Below are positions 52,711 through 61,033 of a stretch of 64,000 nucleotides of DNA, piece after piece. Both the position numbers and the translations under genes were made by a program. Each line of letters starts with the position of its first letter. Positions within the stretch are counted from its first letter, which is position 1. The DNA lies in the NCBI GenBank assembly GCA_035645275.1, contig DASQMX010000026.1, forward strand, positions 248,001 to 312,000, written 5' to 3'. The notes beneath the pieces were generated by a model. The model searched no databases, was not told the DNA's origin, and saw only the letters and a program-made list of their open reading frames with translations. This DNA comes from Paranoxybacillus sp035645275 (lineage in GTDB: Bacteria > Bacillota > Bacilli > Bacillales > Anoxybacillaceae).

Positions 52711-52998
52711 GTGAAGCTTTCTTTTGTTGAATTGTTGAACGCTTATCGCCAACTATGGTCCAATCGTTCTTTGGGAAATGATCAAAATTTAGATGAGGAA
52801 AGCAGCCACCAGCTATTGCTTGAAACGATTGAAAAAGAACTGCGCGATGAAATGACACATCCGCGTGTTCGACAGTCTCCCGAAGTTAAATTTTATATCG
52901 CGCTGCAACGAATTATGCTCTCTTCGTTAAACGATCATGAAAAACTCGGGTTAATTAAACTGCATCTTGAAGTCATGAATAAAATTAGTCATTATTGA
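52711..52998 (+). CDS. conserved small helical protein, unknown function
   Basis: The 95-residue product is entirely helical and charged (KLSFVELLNAYRQLWSNRSL, then LEVMNKISHY at the end). The GTG after AAAGGAGAATGGCCTAAA was chosen; an earlier in-frame GTG overlaps the ribosome binding site. No family was recognised. A terminator follows closely. Confidence 0.65.
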   Translation: MKLSFVELLNAYRQLWSNRSLGNDQNLDEESSHQLLLETIEKELRDEMTHPRVRQSPEVKFYIALQRIMLSSLNDHEKLGLIKLHLEVMNKISHY

Positions 52999-53020
52999 AC
53001 TTCTTCGCCTGTACCACAAA

Positions 53021-53046
53021 GAGCCGCACATGGCTCTTTTTTCTTT
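53021..53046 (+). terminator. terminator of the 95-residue gene
   Basis: AGAGCC and GGCTCT form a 6-bp stem over six bases, followed by TTTTTTC. Confidence 0.75.
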
Positions 53047-53110
53047 TGCATAAAACAGGGACATTCGTAACAAAATATGTAGCGAAATCATTTTTTAGGA
53101 GGGTTTTTTT

Positions 53111-53554
53111 ATGTCATTAATTCCGTACGATCCATTCCGTCATTTGGATACGATAAGACGCGATTTTGATCGTTTCTTTTCAACGGAATTTCCTTCGTTA
53201 TTTTCCCGCTTTAATGAACATATGAGCATGCCGCGCATCGATATGCACGAAACGGATCATGAGTACATTGTTTCCTGTGACTTACCTGGCCTTGAGAAAA
53301 AAGAAGATGTGAACATTGATATGAACAACAATGTATTAACGATTAGCGGTACGATCCAACGCAACCAAGATATAAAAGAAGAACAGCTCCATCGCCGCGA
53401 ACGCTTTTTCGGACGGTTCCAGCGTTCGATTACGCTGCCAACTAACGCTTCTACCGAGAATATAAAAGCGTCGTATAAAAATGGCGTGCTTGAAATTCAT
53501 ATTCCAAAAACCGCTTCCCAACATAAAAAGCGCATCGATATTGAGTTTCATTAA
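53111..53554 (+). CDS. Hsp20 / alpha-crystallin small heat-shock protein
   Basis: The 147-residue protein begins SLIPYDPFRHLDTIRRDFDR and has an alpha-crystallin domain from about residue 40, with RIDMHETDHEYIVSCDLPGL, FFGRFQRSITLP and YKNGVLEIHIPK. It is an ATP-independent chaperone. No CIRCE element was found before it. TAGGAGGGTTTTTTT precedes the ATG. Confidence 0.92.
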   Translation: MSLIPYDPFRHLDTIRRDFDRFFSTEFPSLFSRFNEHMSMPRIDMHETDHEYIVSCDLPGLEKKEDVNIDMNNNVLTISGTIQRNQDIKEEQLHRRERFFGRFQRSITLPTNASTENIKASYKNGVLEIHIPKTASQHKKRIDIEFH

Positions 53555-53570
53555 TAATTATGTCATAAAA

Positions 53571-53655
53571 AAGCTGTTTCATAAGGGTCTGACCTCACAC
53601 AAGCCATCAATGATATAGAGGTTGTGTAGTCTGACCCTTTATTTTTGAGACAACC
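53571..53655. repeat. GTCTGACC-family imperfect hairpin
   Basis: AAGCTGTTTC...GGGTCTGACCTCACAC and the matching TTGTGTAGTCTGACCC...GAGACAACCT form a long imperfect stem directly after the Hsp20 gene. It probably acts as its terminator and belongs to the same family as the hairpins at 24.3, 42.6, 57.4 and 59.0 kb. Confidence 0.65.
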
Positions 53656-53832
53656 TCTGTTCATTGACTACTTTCGTGAACCATTCATTTAGTGGACATC
53701 ATGACCTTTTTAGAAATATTTCGATGTGTTGAGCAACAAATTTTTGCGGTAAATTGAAACAATCTCATTTTCTAAAACGTATAAAAAACGCAGAATAAGC
53801 ACACCTTGTCTATAAAAGGAGCGTTGTTAGCA

Positions 53833-54627
53833 ATGGAAACAAGAGAATTTTTGGAAAAAGAACTCAAAAAATTAGAATCCTGGGAACAAGAACAAAAAGA
53901 TTTATGGTTTTGGGAAAGGCTTGGACGATTGCCTTTTAAAATATTAGATAAACTGACTCCGTCCTTCATTCATAAAAAGGTCGGCCAACTTCTTGATGAA
54001 ATGGGCAGCTATATTCAAACCGGCGGACAATATCTCGTTCAAGAACAAAAAATATTGAGTAAATTTGCCGAAAACGATACAGAGCCATCATTGGCACAGA
54101 TAAAACATTTTCCTCTTCAAACAATGGACCGCGTCTGTGACGAAATCGTAGAGGCCCGCGTCACATTTGCACAATATCAAGGCGCAACAACCGGTGTTGG
54201 CGGCATTTTTACGCTGGCGATCGACATTCCGGCATTGCTTGGACTTGCTTTAAAAACATTACAAGAAATCGCGATTGCTTACGGATACGATCCAAAAGAA
54301 AAAAAGGAACGAATTTTTATTATTAAATGCTTACAATTTTCCTCCGCTGATATTGTCGGTAAAAAAGCGATTCTTGAACAATTAACGTCTTTTAATAATG
54401 AAAATCAACAAGTTTTTTCACAGCTGCAAGGCTGGCGGGAAGTAATGATGACCTTCCGTGACCAATACGGCTGGAAAAAGCTTTTTCAAATGATTCCGAT
54501 CGTCGGTATTATCTTTGGCGCCATGTTCAATAAATCAATGATCGAAAATATTGCCGAAGCCGGAAAGATGTTATACCGCAAACGGCGAATTTTAGAAAAA
54601 CTTTCTGAAATGAAAAACAGTGTCTAA
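53833..54627 (+). CDS. EcsC-family protein
   Basis: The 264-residue protein has a charged coiled N-terminus (EFLEKELKKLESWEQEQKDL) and the EcsC pattern: TTGVGGIFTLAIDIPALLGL in a hydrophobic helix, IAIAYGYDPKE, and MIPIVGIIFGAMFNKSMIE near the end. EcsC proteins associate with ABC exporters or membranes, but their function is unclear. The ATG with AAAAGGAGC upstream was chosen over an earlier in-frame ATG. Confidence 0.82.
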   Translation: METREFLEKELKKLESWEQEQKDLWFWERLGRLPFKILDKLTPSFIHKKVGQLLDEMGSYIQTGGQYLVQEQKILSKFAENDTEPSLAQIKHFPLQTMDRVCDEIVEARVTFAQYQGATTGVGGIFTLAIDIPALLGLALKTLQEIAIAYGYDPKEKKERIFIIKCLQFSSADIVGKKAILEQLTSFNNENQQVFSQLQGWREVMMTFRDQYGWKKLFQMIPIVGIIFGAMFNKSMIENIAEAGKMLYRKRRILEKLSEMKNSV

Positions 54628-54671
54628 GAAAAATTCTTGACACTGTTTTTCTAAATTTATAGGCTTGTTTT

Positions 54672-56327
54672 TCACGCTGGGTCATCACCTGGAACCGTTG
54701 CGTCATGCAGCGCTTGTTCCAGCTCTTCCCTATACGCCCGCTTTTGTTCTTCTGTCCAGTTTAAAACCTTTGCCATATAATTGATGACCGGCTTCTTCCA
54801 TCTCCGCACCCAATCAATATTGAAAAACAGCGCCCCTGTCCGACGAAGGAAATAATCGACTGGTTTAACGGTCATCTCTTCTTCTATTGCATATACAAGG
54901 GTAGCAAAGATATCGCGTGGGAGCCCGCTTTCTTCATTATATTTTTGACTCATTTCAAAAAGCCGATCTACATTCGCCCCATATCGTTTCGCCAGCTGTC
55001 TTCCTTGTTCTTCTGTAAAACCGTACTGCCGCGCTTCGAACGCCTTTTTCTCTACAAACTGTAAAAAAGCATGGGAAGAACCGACATTCCCGCCGGAAAT
55101 CGGCAATGTTTTCGTTTGACACGGTTTATATGTTCCGTATCCTTCTTCGCTTAATTGCTTCACTAGCAAATCAACGACCATTTCCGCCATTTTTCGATAT
55201 CCTGTTAACTTTCCGCCTGCAATGGTAATTAGTCCTGATGGCGACTGCCAAATCTCGTCTTTGCGGGAAATTTCAGAAGGCGCCTTCCCTTCTTCATGAA
55301 TGAGCGGACGTAATCCCGCCCAGCCCGATTCAATGTCTTTTTCTGTAAGATGGACGCTTGGAAACATTTCATTAACCGCGTTTATTAAATATTCACGATC
55401 CTGTGATGTCATTTTTGGATTGGCAATATCTTCATTATAATAAAACGTATCGGTTGTACCGACATACGTTTTTCCATCACGCGGGATCGCAAAAACCATA
55501 CGTCCATCTTGCGTATCGAAATAAATCGCCTGCTTTAGCGGAAAACGTTTTTGATCGATCACGATATGAACTCCCTTTGTTAAACGAAGCGTTTTTCCCG
55601 TTTTAGAACGGTCCTTTTCGCGCAATGTATCGACCCAAGGACCAGCCGCATTAACTATTTTTTTCGCATATACGTTGTAAGATTGCTGGCTGATTGGATC
55701 GACACAGCGCACACCAATCACTTTCTTTTCTTCGTAAAGGAATTCTTCTGCTTTGACATAATTAACGGCATGCGTTCCGAGCTCTGCTGCTTTTTTAATA
55801 ACTTCTATCGTTAGTCGGGCATCATCCGTTCGATATTCAACATAATAGCCGCCGCCAAGAAGACCTTCTTGTTTCAAAAGCGGTTCCTTCTTCACCGTTT
55901 CTTCAGCGCTCAACATTTTCCTCCGCTCGCTTTTTTTCACGCCCGCCAAGTAATCATATAATTTCAGTCCAATCGATGTTGTAATTTTGCCGAACGTCCC
56001 CGTTTTATAAACCGGCAATAACATCCATTCAGGAGTTGTCACATGCGGGCCATTTTCGTAGACGATCGCTCTTTCTTTGCCGACCTCGGACACCATTTTG
56101 ATTTCAAACTGTTTTAAATAACGAAGCCCGCCATGAACAAGCTTTGTAGAGCGGCTCGAAGTTCCGGCTGCAAAATCTTGCATTTCAATGAGTGCGGTTT
56201 TCAAGCCCCGACTTGCCGCATCTAACGCGATGCCGCATCCAGTAATCCCCCCTCCGATCATAAGCACATCATATACATTTTCATTCATTTCCTCTAAAAT
56301 GATTTGGCGTTTTCTACTTGAAAACAT
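54672..56327 (-). CDS. glpD: aerobic glycerol-3-phosphate dehydrogenase
   Basis: The 551-residue FAD enzyme has YDVLMIGGGITGCGIALDAA at the N-terminus, SSRSTKLVHGGLRYLKQFE, FAIPRDGKTYVGTTDT and GKLTGYRKMAEMVVDLL. It oxidises glycerol-3-phosphate to dihydroxyacetone phosphate and feeds electrons to menaquinone at the membrane. The ATG behind GGGGAG was chosen over a TTG three codons earlier. The leader holds a terminator suited to GlpP antitermination. Confidence 0.95.
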   Translation of the reverse strand: MFSSRKRQIILEEMNENVYDVLMIGGGITGCGIALDAASRGLKTALIEMQDFAAGTSSRSTKLVHGGLRYLKQFEIKMVSEVGKERAIVYENGPHVTTPEWMLLPVYKTGTFGKITTSIGLKLYDYLAGVKKSERRKMLSAEETVKKEPLLKQEGLLGGGYYVEYRTDDARLTIEVIKKAAELGTHAVNYVKAEEFLYEEKKVIGVRCVDPISQQSYNVYAKKIVNAAGPWVDTLREKDRSKTGKTLRLTKGVHIVIDQKRFPLKQAIYFDTQDGRMVFAIPRDGKTYVGTTDTFYYNEDIANPKMTSQDREYLINAVNEMFPSVHLTEKDIESGWAGLRPLIHEEGKAPSEISRKDEIWQSPSGLITIAGGKLTGYRKMAEMVVDLLVKQLSEEGYGTYKPCQTKTLPISGGNVGSSHAFLQFVEKKAFEARQYGFTEEQGRQLAKRYGANVDRLFEMSQKYNEESGLPRDIFATLVYAIEEEMTVKPVDYFLRRTGALFFNIDWVRRWKKPVINYMAKVLNWTEEQKRAYREELEQALHDATVPGDDPA

Positions 56328-56349
56328 GGCCCCCAACTCCCCTTTTTAA

Positions 56350-56449
56350 AAATAAAAAGAGACCATCATAAACATGACAAGCCGGCACTTATCATGCATG
56401 TATGGTCTCTCCTGTTCTCCTGACAACATATGAACTTATCTTTATTATA
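56350..56449 (-). promoter_or_regulatory. glpD promoter and leader terminator (GlpP-type antitermination site)
   Basis: On the reverse strand a TATAAT box (56444-56449) is followed within 40 bases by a hairpin of AGAGACCAT and ATGGTCTCT ending in TTTTTATTTTT, still about 20 bases before the glpD ribosome binding site. In B. subtilis a hairpin in this position is read through only with GlpP and glycerol-3-phosphate. The same control is inferred here. Confidence 0.65.
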
Positions 56450-56909
56450 ACATAAATCCTTAATTTATCTAGTAAAAATTTCCACTAAACTCACCGTAAC
56501 AAAATAGCCTTTTCGTGTTGTCAAAAGCACCTGCGGCTGATAAAGACATAGCAGCTCTTGGCTTGCAAGCACTAATATTAATTCCGCGTTTTTTAAACTT
56601 TTCCACTATACGGTGGACCCGATTTTTTGGGGCAATTTCCTCTCGTTGGAAATGATCCAAGGCTTCTCTCACCTTTCATCCATAAATTTGCAACTTATGT
56701 AAACAATCTGCCAACATCTTCCGCTTTAAATCCATTATAAAATTCGCGAATAATGGTAGAATTTTGACCTTTATTCTTTCCATTTCTACTTTAATAAGAC
56801 GTATTTAGCCGAAAAAAGTTTCATTTATTTTTATAAAGTCACTTTTTTGTGCTTGCTGCATAGATTAAATTGAAAAACTAATGAACGGTCATGAAAGGAG
56901 ATGCCTGTT

Positions 56910-57383
56910 GTGAGCGAACAATTTCAACCCCCAATCAAGAAGAAAAAAGATACTGATTCGTTTCAACATTTGCTGGACATGGTCGAGCAATTTTTCGATG
57001 AGCGCCCCTTGCAAAAAATGTTAGAAACGCTTGATGATTATTTCCAGCAGACGTTTAAGCAAATATATATCCCGATTGATGTTCATGAAACAAAACAAGA
57101 ATACATCATTACCGCTCATCTTCCGAATGTAAAGCGCAATCAAATTGAATTAGAGTTTATTGACGATCATTTCATTTTGACAGTGAAAAACAATGAAATA
57201 ATTGAATCAATGAATGAGCAGACTCATGCATATCAAAAAAAACAAACTTATCAAAACATTAGCCGCGCGATTCCATTGCCTTTTCCCGTTTCGGAAAGAG
57301 AAATAAAAGCATCGTTTCAAGATGGAAAATTAATCATTCGTCTTCCGCAGCGACGAAAATTGATTAATGTGGAAGAAAACTAA
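56910..57383 (+). CDS. Hsp20-family protein, second copy
   Basis: The 157-residue protein has an alpha-crystallin domain from about residue 55: YIPIDVHETKQEYIITAHLP, ISRAIPLPFPV and FQDGKLIIRLPQRRK. The N-terminal arm differs from the first Hsp20 (FQHLLDMVEQFFDERPLQKM), and the A-x-x-x-n-G-v-L motif is weak (DGKLIIRL). The GTG start fits the AGGAG spacing better than the upstream ATG. Members of this type include spore-associated CotM/YocM-like proteins. Confidence 0.85.
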   Translation: MSEQFQPPIKKKKDTDSFQHLLDMVEQFFDERPLQKMLETLDDYFQQTFKQIYIPIDVHETKQEYIITAHLPNVKRNQIELEFIDDHFILTVKNNEIIESMNEQTHAYQKKQTYQNISRAIPLPFPVSEREIKASFQDGKLIIRLPQRRKLINVEEN

Positions 57384-57402
57384 ACGTCAAAACAAATAAA
57401 CG

Positions 57403-57480
57403 AGACTGCCTTCAAGTAAAGTGTCTGACCACACAACCACCATTGAGAGTGAGGTCAGACACTTACTTATGAGGCAGCCT
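57403..57480. terminator. long GTCTGACC hairpin between convergent genes
   Basis: ACTGCCTTCAAGTAAAGTGTCTGACC and GGTCAGACAC...GAGGCAGCCT form a stem of about 25 bases with an inner perfect block GTGTCTGACC/GGTCAGACAC. It lies between the ends of the second Hsp20 gene and the small reverse-strand gene, so it can serve both as terminator. Confidence 0.75.
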
Positions 57481-57626
57481 TAGTTTTTATGAGACTTACT
57501 GCCGTATTTGGCATTTTCCTCTGGTGTTGGATCGTTTTGAATGTTGAATTCTTTGGCAAATTCATTGTTTAGCTTATTGTTCGGATATTTGTTTTTTCGT
57601 TCGCGATTATCATTGCGGTTTGTCAT
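57480..57626 (-). CDS. small hydrophilic protein, probably spore-related
   Basis: The 48-residue product (NDNRERKNKYPNNKLNNEFA, then DPTPEENAKYGSKSHKN) is Asn/Lys-rich and lacks hydrophobic segments, like minor small acid-soluble spore proteins, although I could not match a named one. A GAGGTGGAAAAT site precedes the ATG. Confidence 0.6.
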   Translation of the reverse strand: MTNRNDNRERKNKYPNNKLNNEFAKEFNIQNDPTPEENAKYGSKSHKN

Positions 57627-57762
57627 ATTTTCCACCTCTTTGAATGACTTTCATTGAATAGTTTATACGTTCTGATCCACTTTACTCTCACAAATTCTTC
57701 CGTTTCACTCATACATACTTTCCACTTTGTTTCGTCACCCTAGTTCTAGGAGGTGTTGTAAT

Positions 57763-57942
57763 ATGGATAAGCATGCAGACAGAAAATTTCACCGAATCAT
57801 TGCTGAACCGTCAACAGAAGTGAAGCTTGTCATCCAAACGAACTTAGACCCGCAAACCGTAACAGAAGAAAATCCATACATTGACAATGAAAATAAAGCA
57901 AGCGAACAATTGAAAGCATTTTTTAAGGGGGAGAAAAAATAG
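57763..57942 (+). CDS. small hydrophilic protein in operon with csgA-like gene
   Basis: The 59-residue product (MDKHADRKFHRIIAEPSTEV, then KASEQLKAFFKGEKK) has no recognised family. TAGGAGGTG precedes the ATG. Its stop shares a base with the next start (TAGTG), so the two are translationally coupled. Sporulation is the likely setting. Confidence 0.65.
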   Translation: MDKHADRKFHRIIAEPSTEVKLVIQTNLDPQTVTEENPYIDNENKASEQLKAFFKGEKK

Positions 57943-58196
57943 TGGAGAAAACGTTAGCTTACTTACGTGAGATTTTATCGAATTATACAGAATATCATGA
58001 GCAAACCCCCCGTATCATTTATCATAAGCTAATCAAGAACGCGTATAAAAATGAAGAAGAGTTTGTCCGCGATTTATCACAAAAAGAGATCGCGTTTTTA
58101 GATCGTATTCTTCCGAATGAAATCAGATATGCGATGGATGAGAAGGATTTTGAGCGTGTATATCAGTTGAATGAAGTTTATGAGCTTTTATTTTGA
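57942..58196 (+). CDS. csgA: CsgA-like sporulation-specific acidic protein
   Basis: The 84-residue product begins MEKTLAYLREILSNYTEYHE and ends QLNEVYELLF, which matches my recollection of B. subtilis CsgA, a sigma-G-dependent spore protein. The EEEFVRDLSQKEIAFLDRIL middle also fits. The start is a GTG coupled to the previous gene. A terminator follows immediately. Confidence 0.7.
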   Translation: MEKTLAYLREILSNYTEYHEQTPRIIYHKLIKNAYKNEEEFVRDLSQKEIAFLDRILPNEIRYAMDEKDFERVYQLNEVYELLF

Positions 58197-58197
58197 A

Positions 58198-58228
58198 ACC
58201 GCGGTGAACGACGTACCGCGGCTTTTTC
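58198..58228 (+). terminator. terminator of the csgA-like operon
   Basis: CCGCGGT and ACCGCGG form a 7-bp GC-rich stem followed by CTTTTTC. Confidence 0.75.
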
Positions 58229-58243
58229 ACGTCCCTTATTATG

Positions 58244-58609
58244 TTACATTTTAAACGTTTGCGACAATCCTTTAATCATTGTTCCTACCTGGTTGACAGC
58301 ATTCACCATTTGTCCCATTGTACTCATCATTTTATTAATATCATATGTTCCATCTTTTGTTTTAAATTGCGACATGATGGACTGCCATCCAGGTGCTTGT
58401 GGCTTGATTGATGAATGCGGCTTCGGATAAGGAGTTGGATACGGTGAAAAAGTGGGTGGCTGCCACATGGGATGGTATAAATGTCCTGGATAATTCGGAA
58501 ACGTTTGCTGCGTTTGCCAAGGGTGCGATACATAATGTGGAAAATCTGACAAAGGCGCTGGAAACATGGATGAGTGTGGATAACGATACACGAAAATTCC
58601 TCCCCACAA
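58244..58609 (-). CDS. YppG-like Pro/Tyr-rich protein
   Basis: The 121-residue protein has a Pro/His/Tyr-rich head (YPHSSMFPAPLSDFPHYVSH) and a C-terminus DGTYDINKMMSTMGQMVNAV, QVGTMIKGLS. That two-part structure is that of YppG-family spore proteins. Its position next to yppF-like and yppE-like genes matches the B. subtilis ypp region. The start is uncertain. Confidence 0.75.
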   Translation of the reverse strand: MWGGIFVYRYPHSSMFPAPLSDFPHYVSHPWQTQQTFPNYPGHLYHPMWQPPTFSPYPTPYPKPHSSIKPQAPGWQSIMSQFKTKDGTYDINKMMSTMGQMVNAVNQVGTMIKGLSQTFKM

Positions 58610-58758
58610 GATAGGCTGCTATTAACGTATGACAATTGCCTCAGAAAGGTGAAACAAAAACATGTCATGAATTGTCGGAAGTTTTAATTTTTTGAATTTA
58701 CATAAATTGTTTTCTTTTATGATAATATGGATAAAAAGGGAGCAAGGGGGAGTTGTAC

Positions 58759-58959
58759 GTGAATATACTAGAGTTAAAAATGAATTTTATTTCCATCAGA
58801 AATTATGAGCCGGATGATGTCAACGAATTGCTTGATTTCGCAAGACAAGCTTACCTCCGCGGACAAATAACCATCGCCCAATACCGCGATATCATTCGCG
58901 AATTAGAAGCAGCAGGGGCCTGTACTCCCCACTATAAAAGTGAATATGTTGGCTTATAA
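58759..58959 (+). CDS. yppF: YppF-like small protein
   Basis: The 66-residue product contains YEPDDVNELLDFARQAYLRG and ITIAQYRDIIRELEAAGA, the YppF pattern of two helices. The GTG start fits AGGGGGAG upstream. It is divergent from the yppG-like gene, as in B. subtilis. The function is unknown. Confidence 0.75.
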   Translation: MNILELKMNFISIRNYEPDDVNELLDFARQAYLRGQITIAQYRDIIRELEAAGACTPHYKSEYVGL

Positions 58960-59032
58960 GCAATAAAGAGGCTTCTAACCTCACGCGAAATCGATCATAT
59001 AGTGTTCTCATCTAACGTTTTGTACGGTATGT

Positions 59033-59068
59033 GGGTCTGACACTTTGCTTTAAGGTCAGACCCTTTTT
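59033..59068 (+). terminator. GTCTGAC-family terminator of the yppF-like gene
   Basis: GGGTCTGAC and GTCAGACCC form a perfect 9-bp stem followed by TTTTT. Confidence 0.75.
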
Positions 59069-59124
59069 ATGTATATTCGCGCTCTGGAAATGCCATAGTA
59101 AAAAAGAAAAGGAGGTTTTTTTAT

Positions 59125-59295
59125 ATGGGTAGAGGTGTTCATTTTCACCATAAACGCAAAGGGCACGAACAAGAAAAACCGAAGCACGGCGCAAATGTTC
59201 CACCAAAAAACACGGAAAGAGTAGAGTTTGCGATTGAACCTGTCGCAAGCGAAGGAGAACGTCCTATTTCCACGAAAGTAGAAAAAGATTTGTAA
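59125..59295 (+). CDS. small basic protein, unknown
   Basis: The 56-residue product begins MGRGVHFHHKRKGHEQEKP and ends STKVEKDL; it is His/Lys/Glu-rich with no hydrophobic segment. AAGGAGG precedes the ATG and a terminator follows, so the gene is likely real. The size and composition suggest a spore protein. Confidence 0.65.
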   Translation: MGRGVHFHHKRKGHEQEKPKHGANVPPKNTERVEFAIEPVASEGERPISTKVEKDL

Positions 59296-59315
59296 CCTTT
59301 ATTATGGACATTGCT

Positions 59316-59358
59316 GAATCAGGGGAGCAGATTCTTACCCGAAACAGCTCCCCTTTTA
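59316..59358 (+). terminator. terminator of the 56-residue gene
   Basis: AGGGGAGC and GCTCCCCT form an 8-bp stem followed by TTTATTTTTTG. Confidence 0.75.
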
Positions 59359-59388
59359 TTTTTTGATACAAAACAAAAAGACCCCTTT

Positions 59389-59772
59389 TCATTTCTTTTG
59401 TGGGGCCATTTCCTGTAGACGTTCAATAACGAGCGTTAACGTATACTCAATCGACTGATGCAGTTGCTTGATTCTACGTAATTTGGCTGTTGAGTAAAAG
59501 ATTTCAACTGATAATTTTTCAATATTTTCACTCACTGCTTCAATTTGTAGACGGTATATGTGTTTTGGCTTCTCCTGTTGAATCCATTGTAACGCTATTG
59601 TTTTCCATGTATCTGTGACTTGTTTCACTTCATCAGCAAACGGCTTTACCGTGCCAAAAAAATCAGGTTCATCGCTGCTATGATGTGTCTGTTCAGCAAT
59701 AGCCAGCATGCGATGATTATACTCAAGAAGCTTCTCTGTCAGTTGCCGAAGTTGTTGATGCAATGATACCAC
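59389..59772 (-). CDS. yppE: YppE-family helical protein
   Basis: The 127-residue protein is a helical bundle with LRQLTEKLLEYNHRMLAIAE at the N-terminus and FADEVKQVTDTWKTIALQWI. It matches YppE, whose structure is known from B. subtilis but whose function is not. It lies left of recU as in other Bacillaceae. Confidence 0.8.
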   Translation of the reverse strand: MVSLHQQLRQLTEKLLEYNHRMLAIAEQTHHSSDEPDFFGTVKPFADEVKQVTDTWKTIALQWIQQEKPKHIYRLQIEAVSENIEKLSVEIFYSTAKLRRIKQLHQSIEYTLTLVIERLQEMAPQKK

Positions 59773-59811
59773 CTCATGTTGTTTAGCTAAATCACTGGAA
59801 AATGATCGAAG

Positions 59812-60069
59812 TTATGAACTGAATGCCGACAGCGGGAGCGTATTTTGAAAAACATCTGCTTGCTTCGTTGTTTCGTTCTCTAAATGATTTTCCACCTTTT
59901 CCAACCGTTTTGTCAATTCATGAATACGCGCTTCTTTTTGCTCACAATGTTCTATAATGACAGAGTGAATGATATCATCCATTTTACAATCAATCTCCTG
60001 TATTAATTGAAAAATTTCATTTAACTGTTTTTCTACTTCTTCCTTTTTCACCCAGCGCATTTCCATCAT
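59812..60069 (-). CDS. coiled-coil protein in the YppD position
   Basis: The 85-residue product is helical and charged (EEVEKQLNEIFQLIQEIDCK, then HELTKRLEKVENHLENET). GGAGGAG precedes the ATG. It sits where yppD is found in B. subtilis, but similarity to YppD could not be confirmed by eye. It probably shares a promoter with the yppE-like gene. Confidence 0.6.
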   Translation of the reverse strand: MMEMRWVKKEEVEKQLNEIFQLIQEIDCKMDDIIHSVIIEHCEQKEARIHELTKRLEKVENHLENETTKQADVFQNTLPLSAFSS

Positions 60070-60354
60070 TTCTCCTCCCCCTAATCCCTCTTTTGCTATT
60101 AAAATTCGCTATTTCCTTTTCCCTCCCTGCCTAGACGACAAAACTAGAAAGTATTCGGCAAAGAAAGTGACCTACTCTTTCATATCGTGTAGTTTCGACA
60201 AATTGCTCCTGATGCAAATATTTTTGACAAAAAAGCTTGTCTTATGATAACCGTTATTACTGTGACTGTATTTTTCATTAACTGCCAAACGATTTACATT
60301 CCATTTTTGCTGCGCTGTGATATAATTATAGGCATTCAAAGGAGATGATCCGTG

Positions 60355-60966
60355 ATGTTCAAATATCCTGGGGGAAGAGTTTATCAGGTAAACAAACAAG
60401 CGAAGCCTGCTTCTCCGCTTGAAACAAATTACGCAAATCGCGGAATGACACTAGAAAACGACTTGAATGCCACGAATGAATTTTATCGGGAGCATGGTAT
60501 TGCTGTTATTCATAAAAAGCCAACTCCTATCCAAATCGTTCATGTTGACTATCCAAAGCGAAGCGCTGCCGTCATTAAAGAGGCTTATTTTAAACAGGCA
60601 TCCACTACCGACTATAACGGAATATATAGAGGAAGATATATTGATTTTGAAGCAAAAGAAACGCGGAATAAAACCGCGTTCCCGTTGCAAAACTTCCATG
60701 AACACCAAATTCATCATATGAAACAAATTCTCGAACACGACGGTATTTGTTTTGTGATTTTACGATTTACTTCATTAAATGAAACCTATCTTTTGGATGC
60801 AAAACATTTGCTCACATTTTGGCAGCGCCAGCAAACCGGCGGCCGAAAATCGATTGCCAAGCACGAAGTTGAGCAATACGGCCATTATATTTCGCTTGGC
60901 TATCAACCACCGATTGATTATATTAAAATAGTAGAAAAAGTCTACTTTAACGATGCGTCCGTTTAA
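60355..60966 (+). CDS. recU: Holliday junction resolvase RecU
   Basis: The 203-residue protein starts MFKYPGGRVYQVNKQ and has NRGMTLENDLNATNEFYREH, GIYRGRYIDFEAKETRNKTA (catalytic D/E/K cluster) and FPLQNFHEHQIHHMKQIL, the RecU pattern. It cuts Holliday junctions in recombination and chromosome segregation. AAAGGAGATGATCCGTG precedes the ATG. ponA follows 67 bases later, as in B. subtilis. Confidence 0.95.
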   Translation: MFKYPGGRVYQVNKQAKPASPLETNYANRGMTLENDLNATNEFYREHGIAVIHKKPTPIQIVHVDYPKRSAAVIKEAYFKQASTTDYNGIYRGRYIDFEAKETRNKTAFPLQNFHEHQIHHMKQILEHDGICFVILRFTSLNETYLLDAKHLLTFWQRQQTGGRKSIAKHEVEQYGHYISLGYQPPIDYIKIVEKVYFNDASV

Positions 60967-61033
60967 GGTGGAAGTATAACGGACCATTCGTGCAAAACTA
61001 ATCTTTCAAATAGTAGAAAGGCAGGATTTGCTT

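Noticed and set aside
56469..56672. 67-codon reverse frame between glpD and the second Hsp20 gene, considered as an IS630-like fragment
   Set aside because: Weak start, no ribosome binding site, and the last part overlaps the glpD promoter region. The resemblance to a transposase (SLSAAGAFDNTKRLF) was too slight to call.
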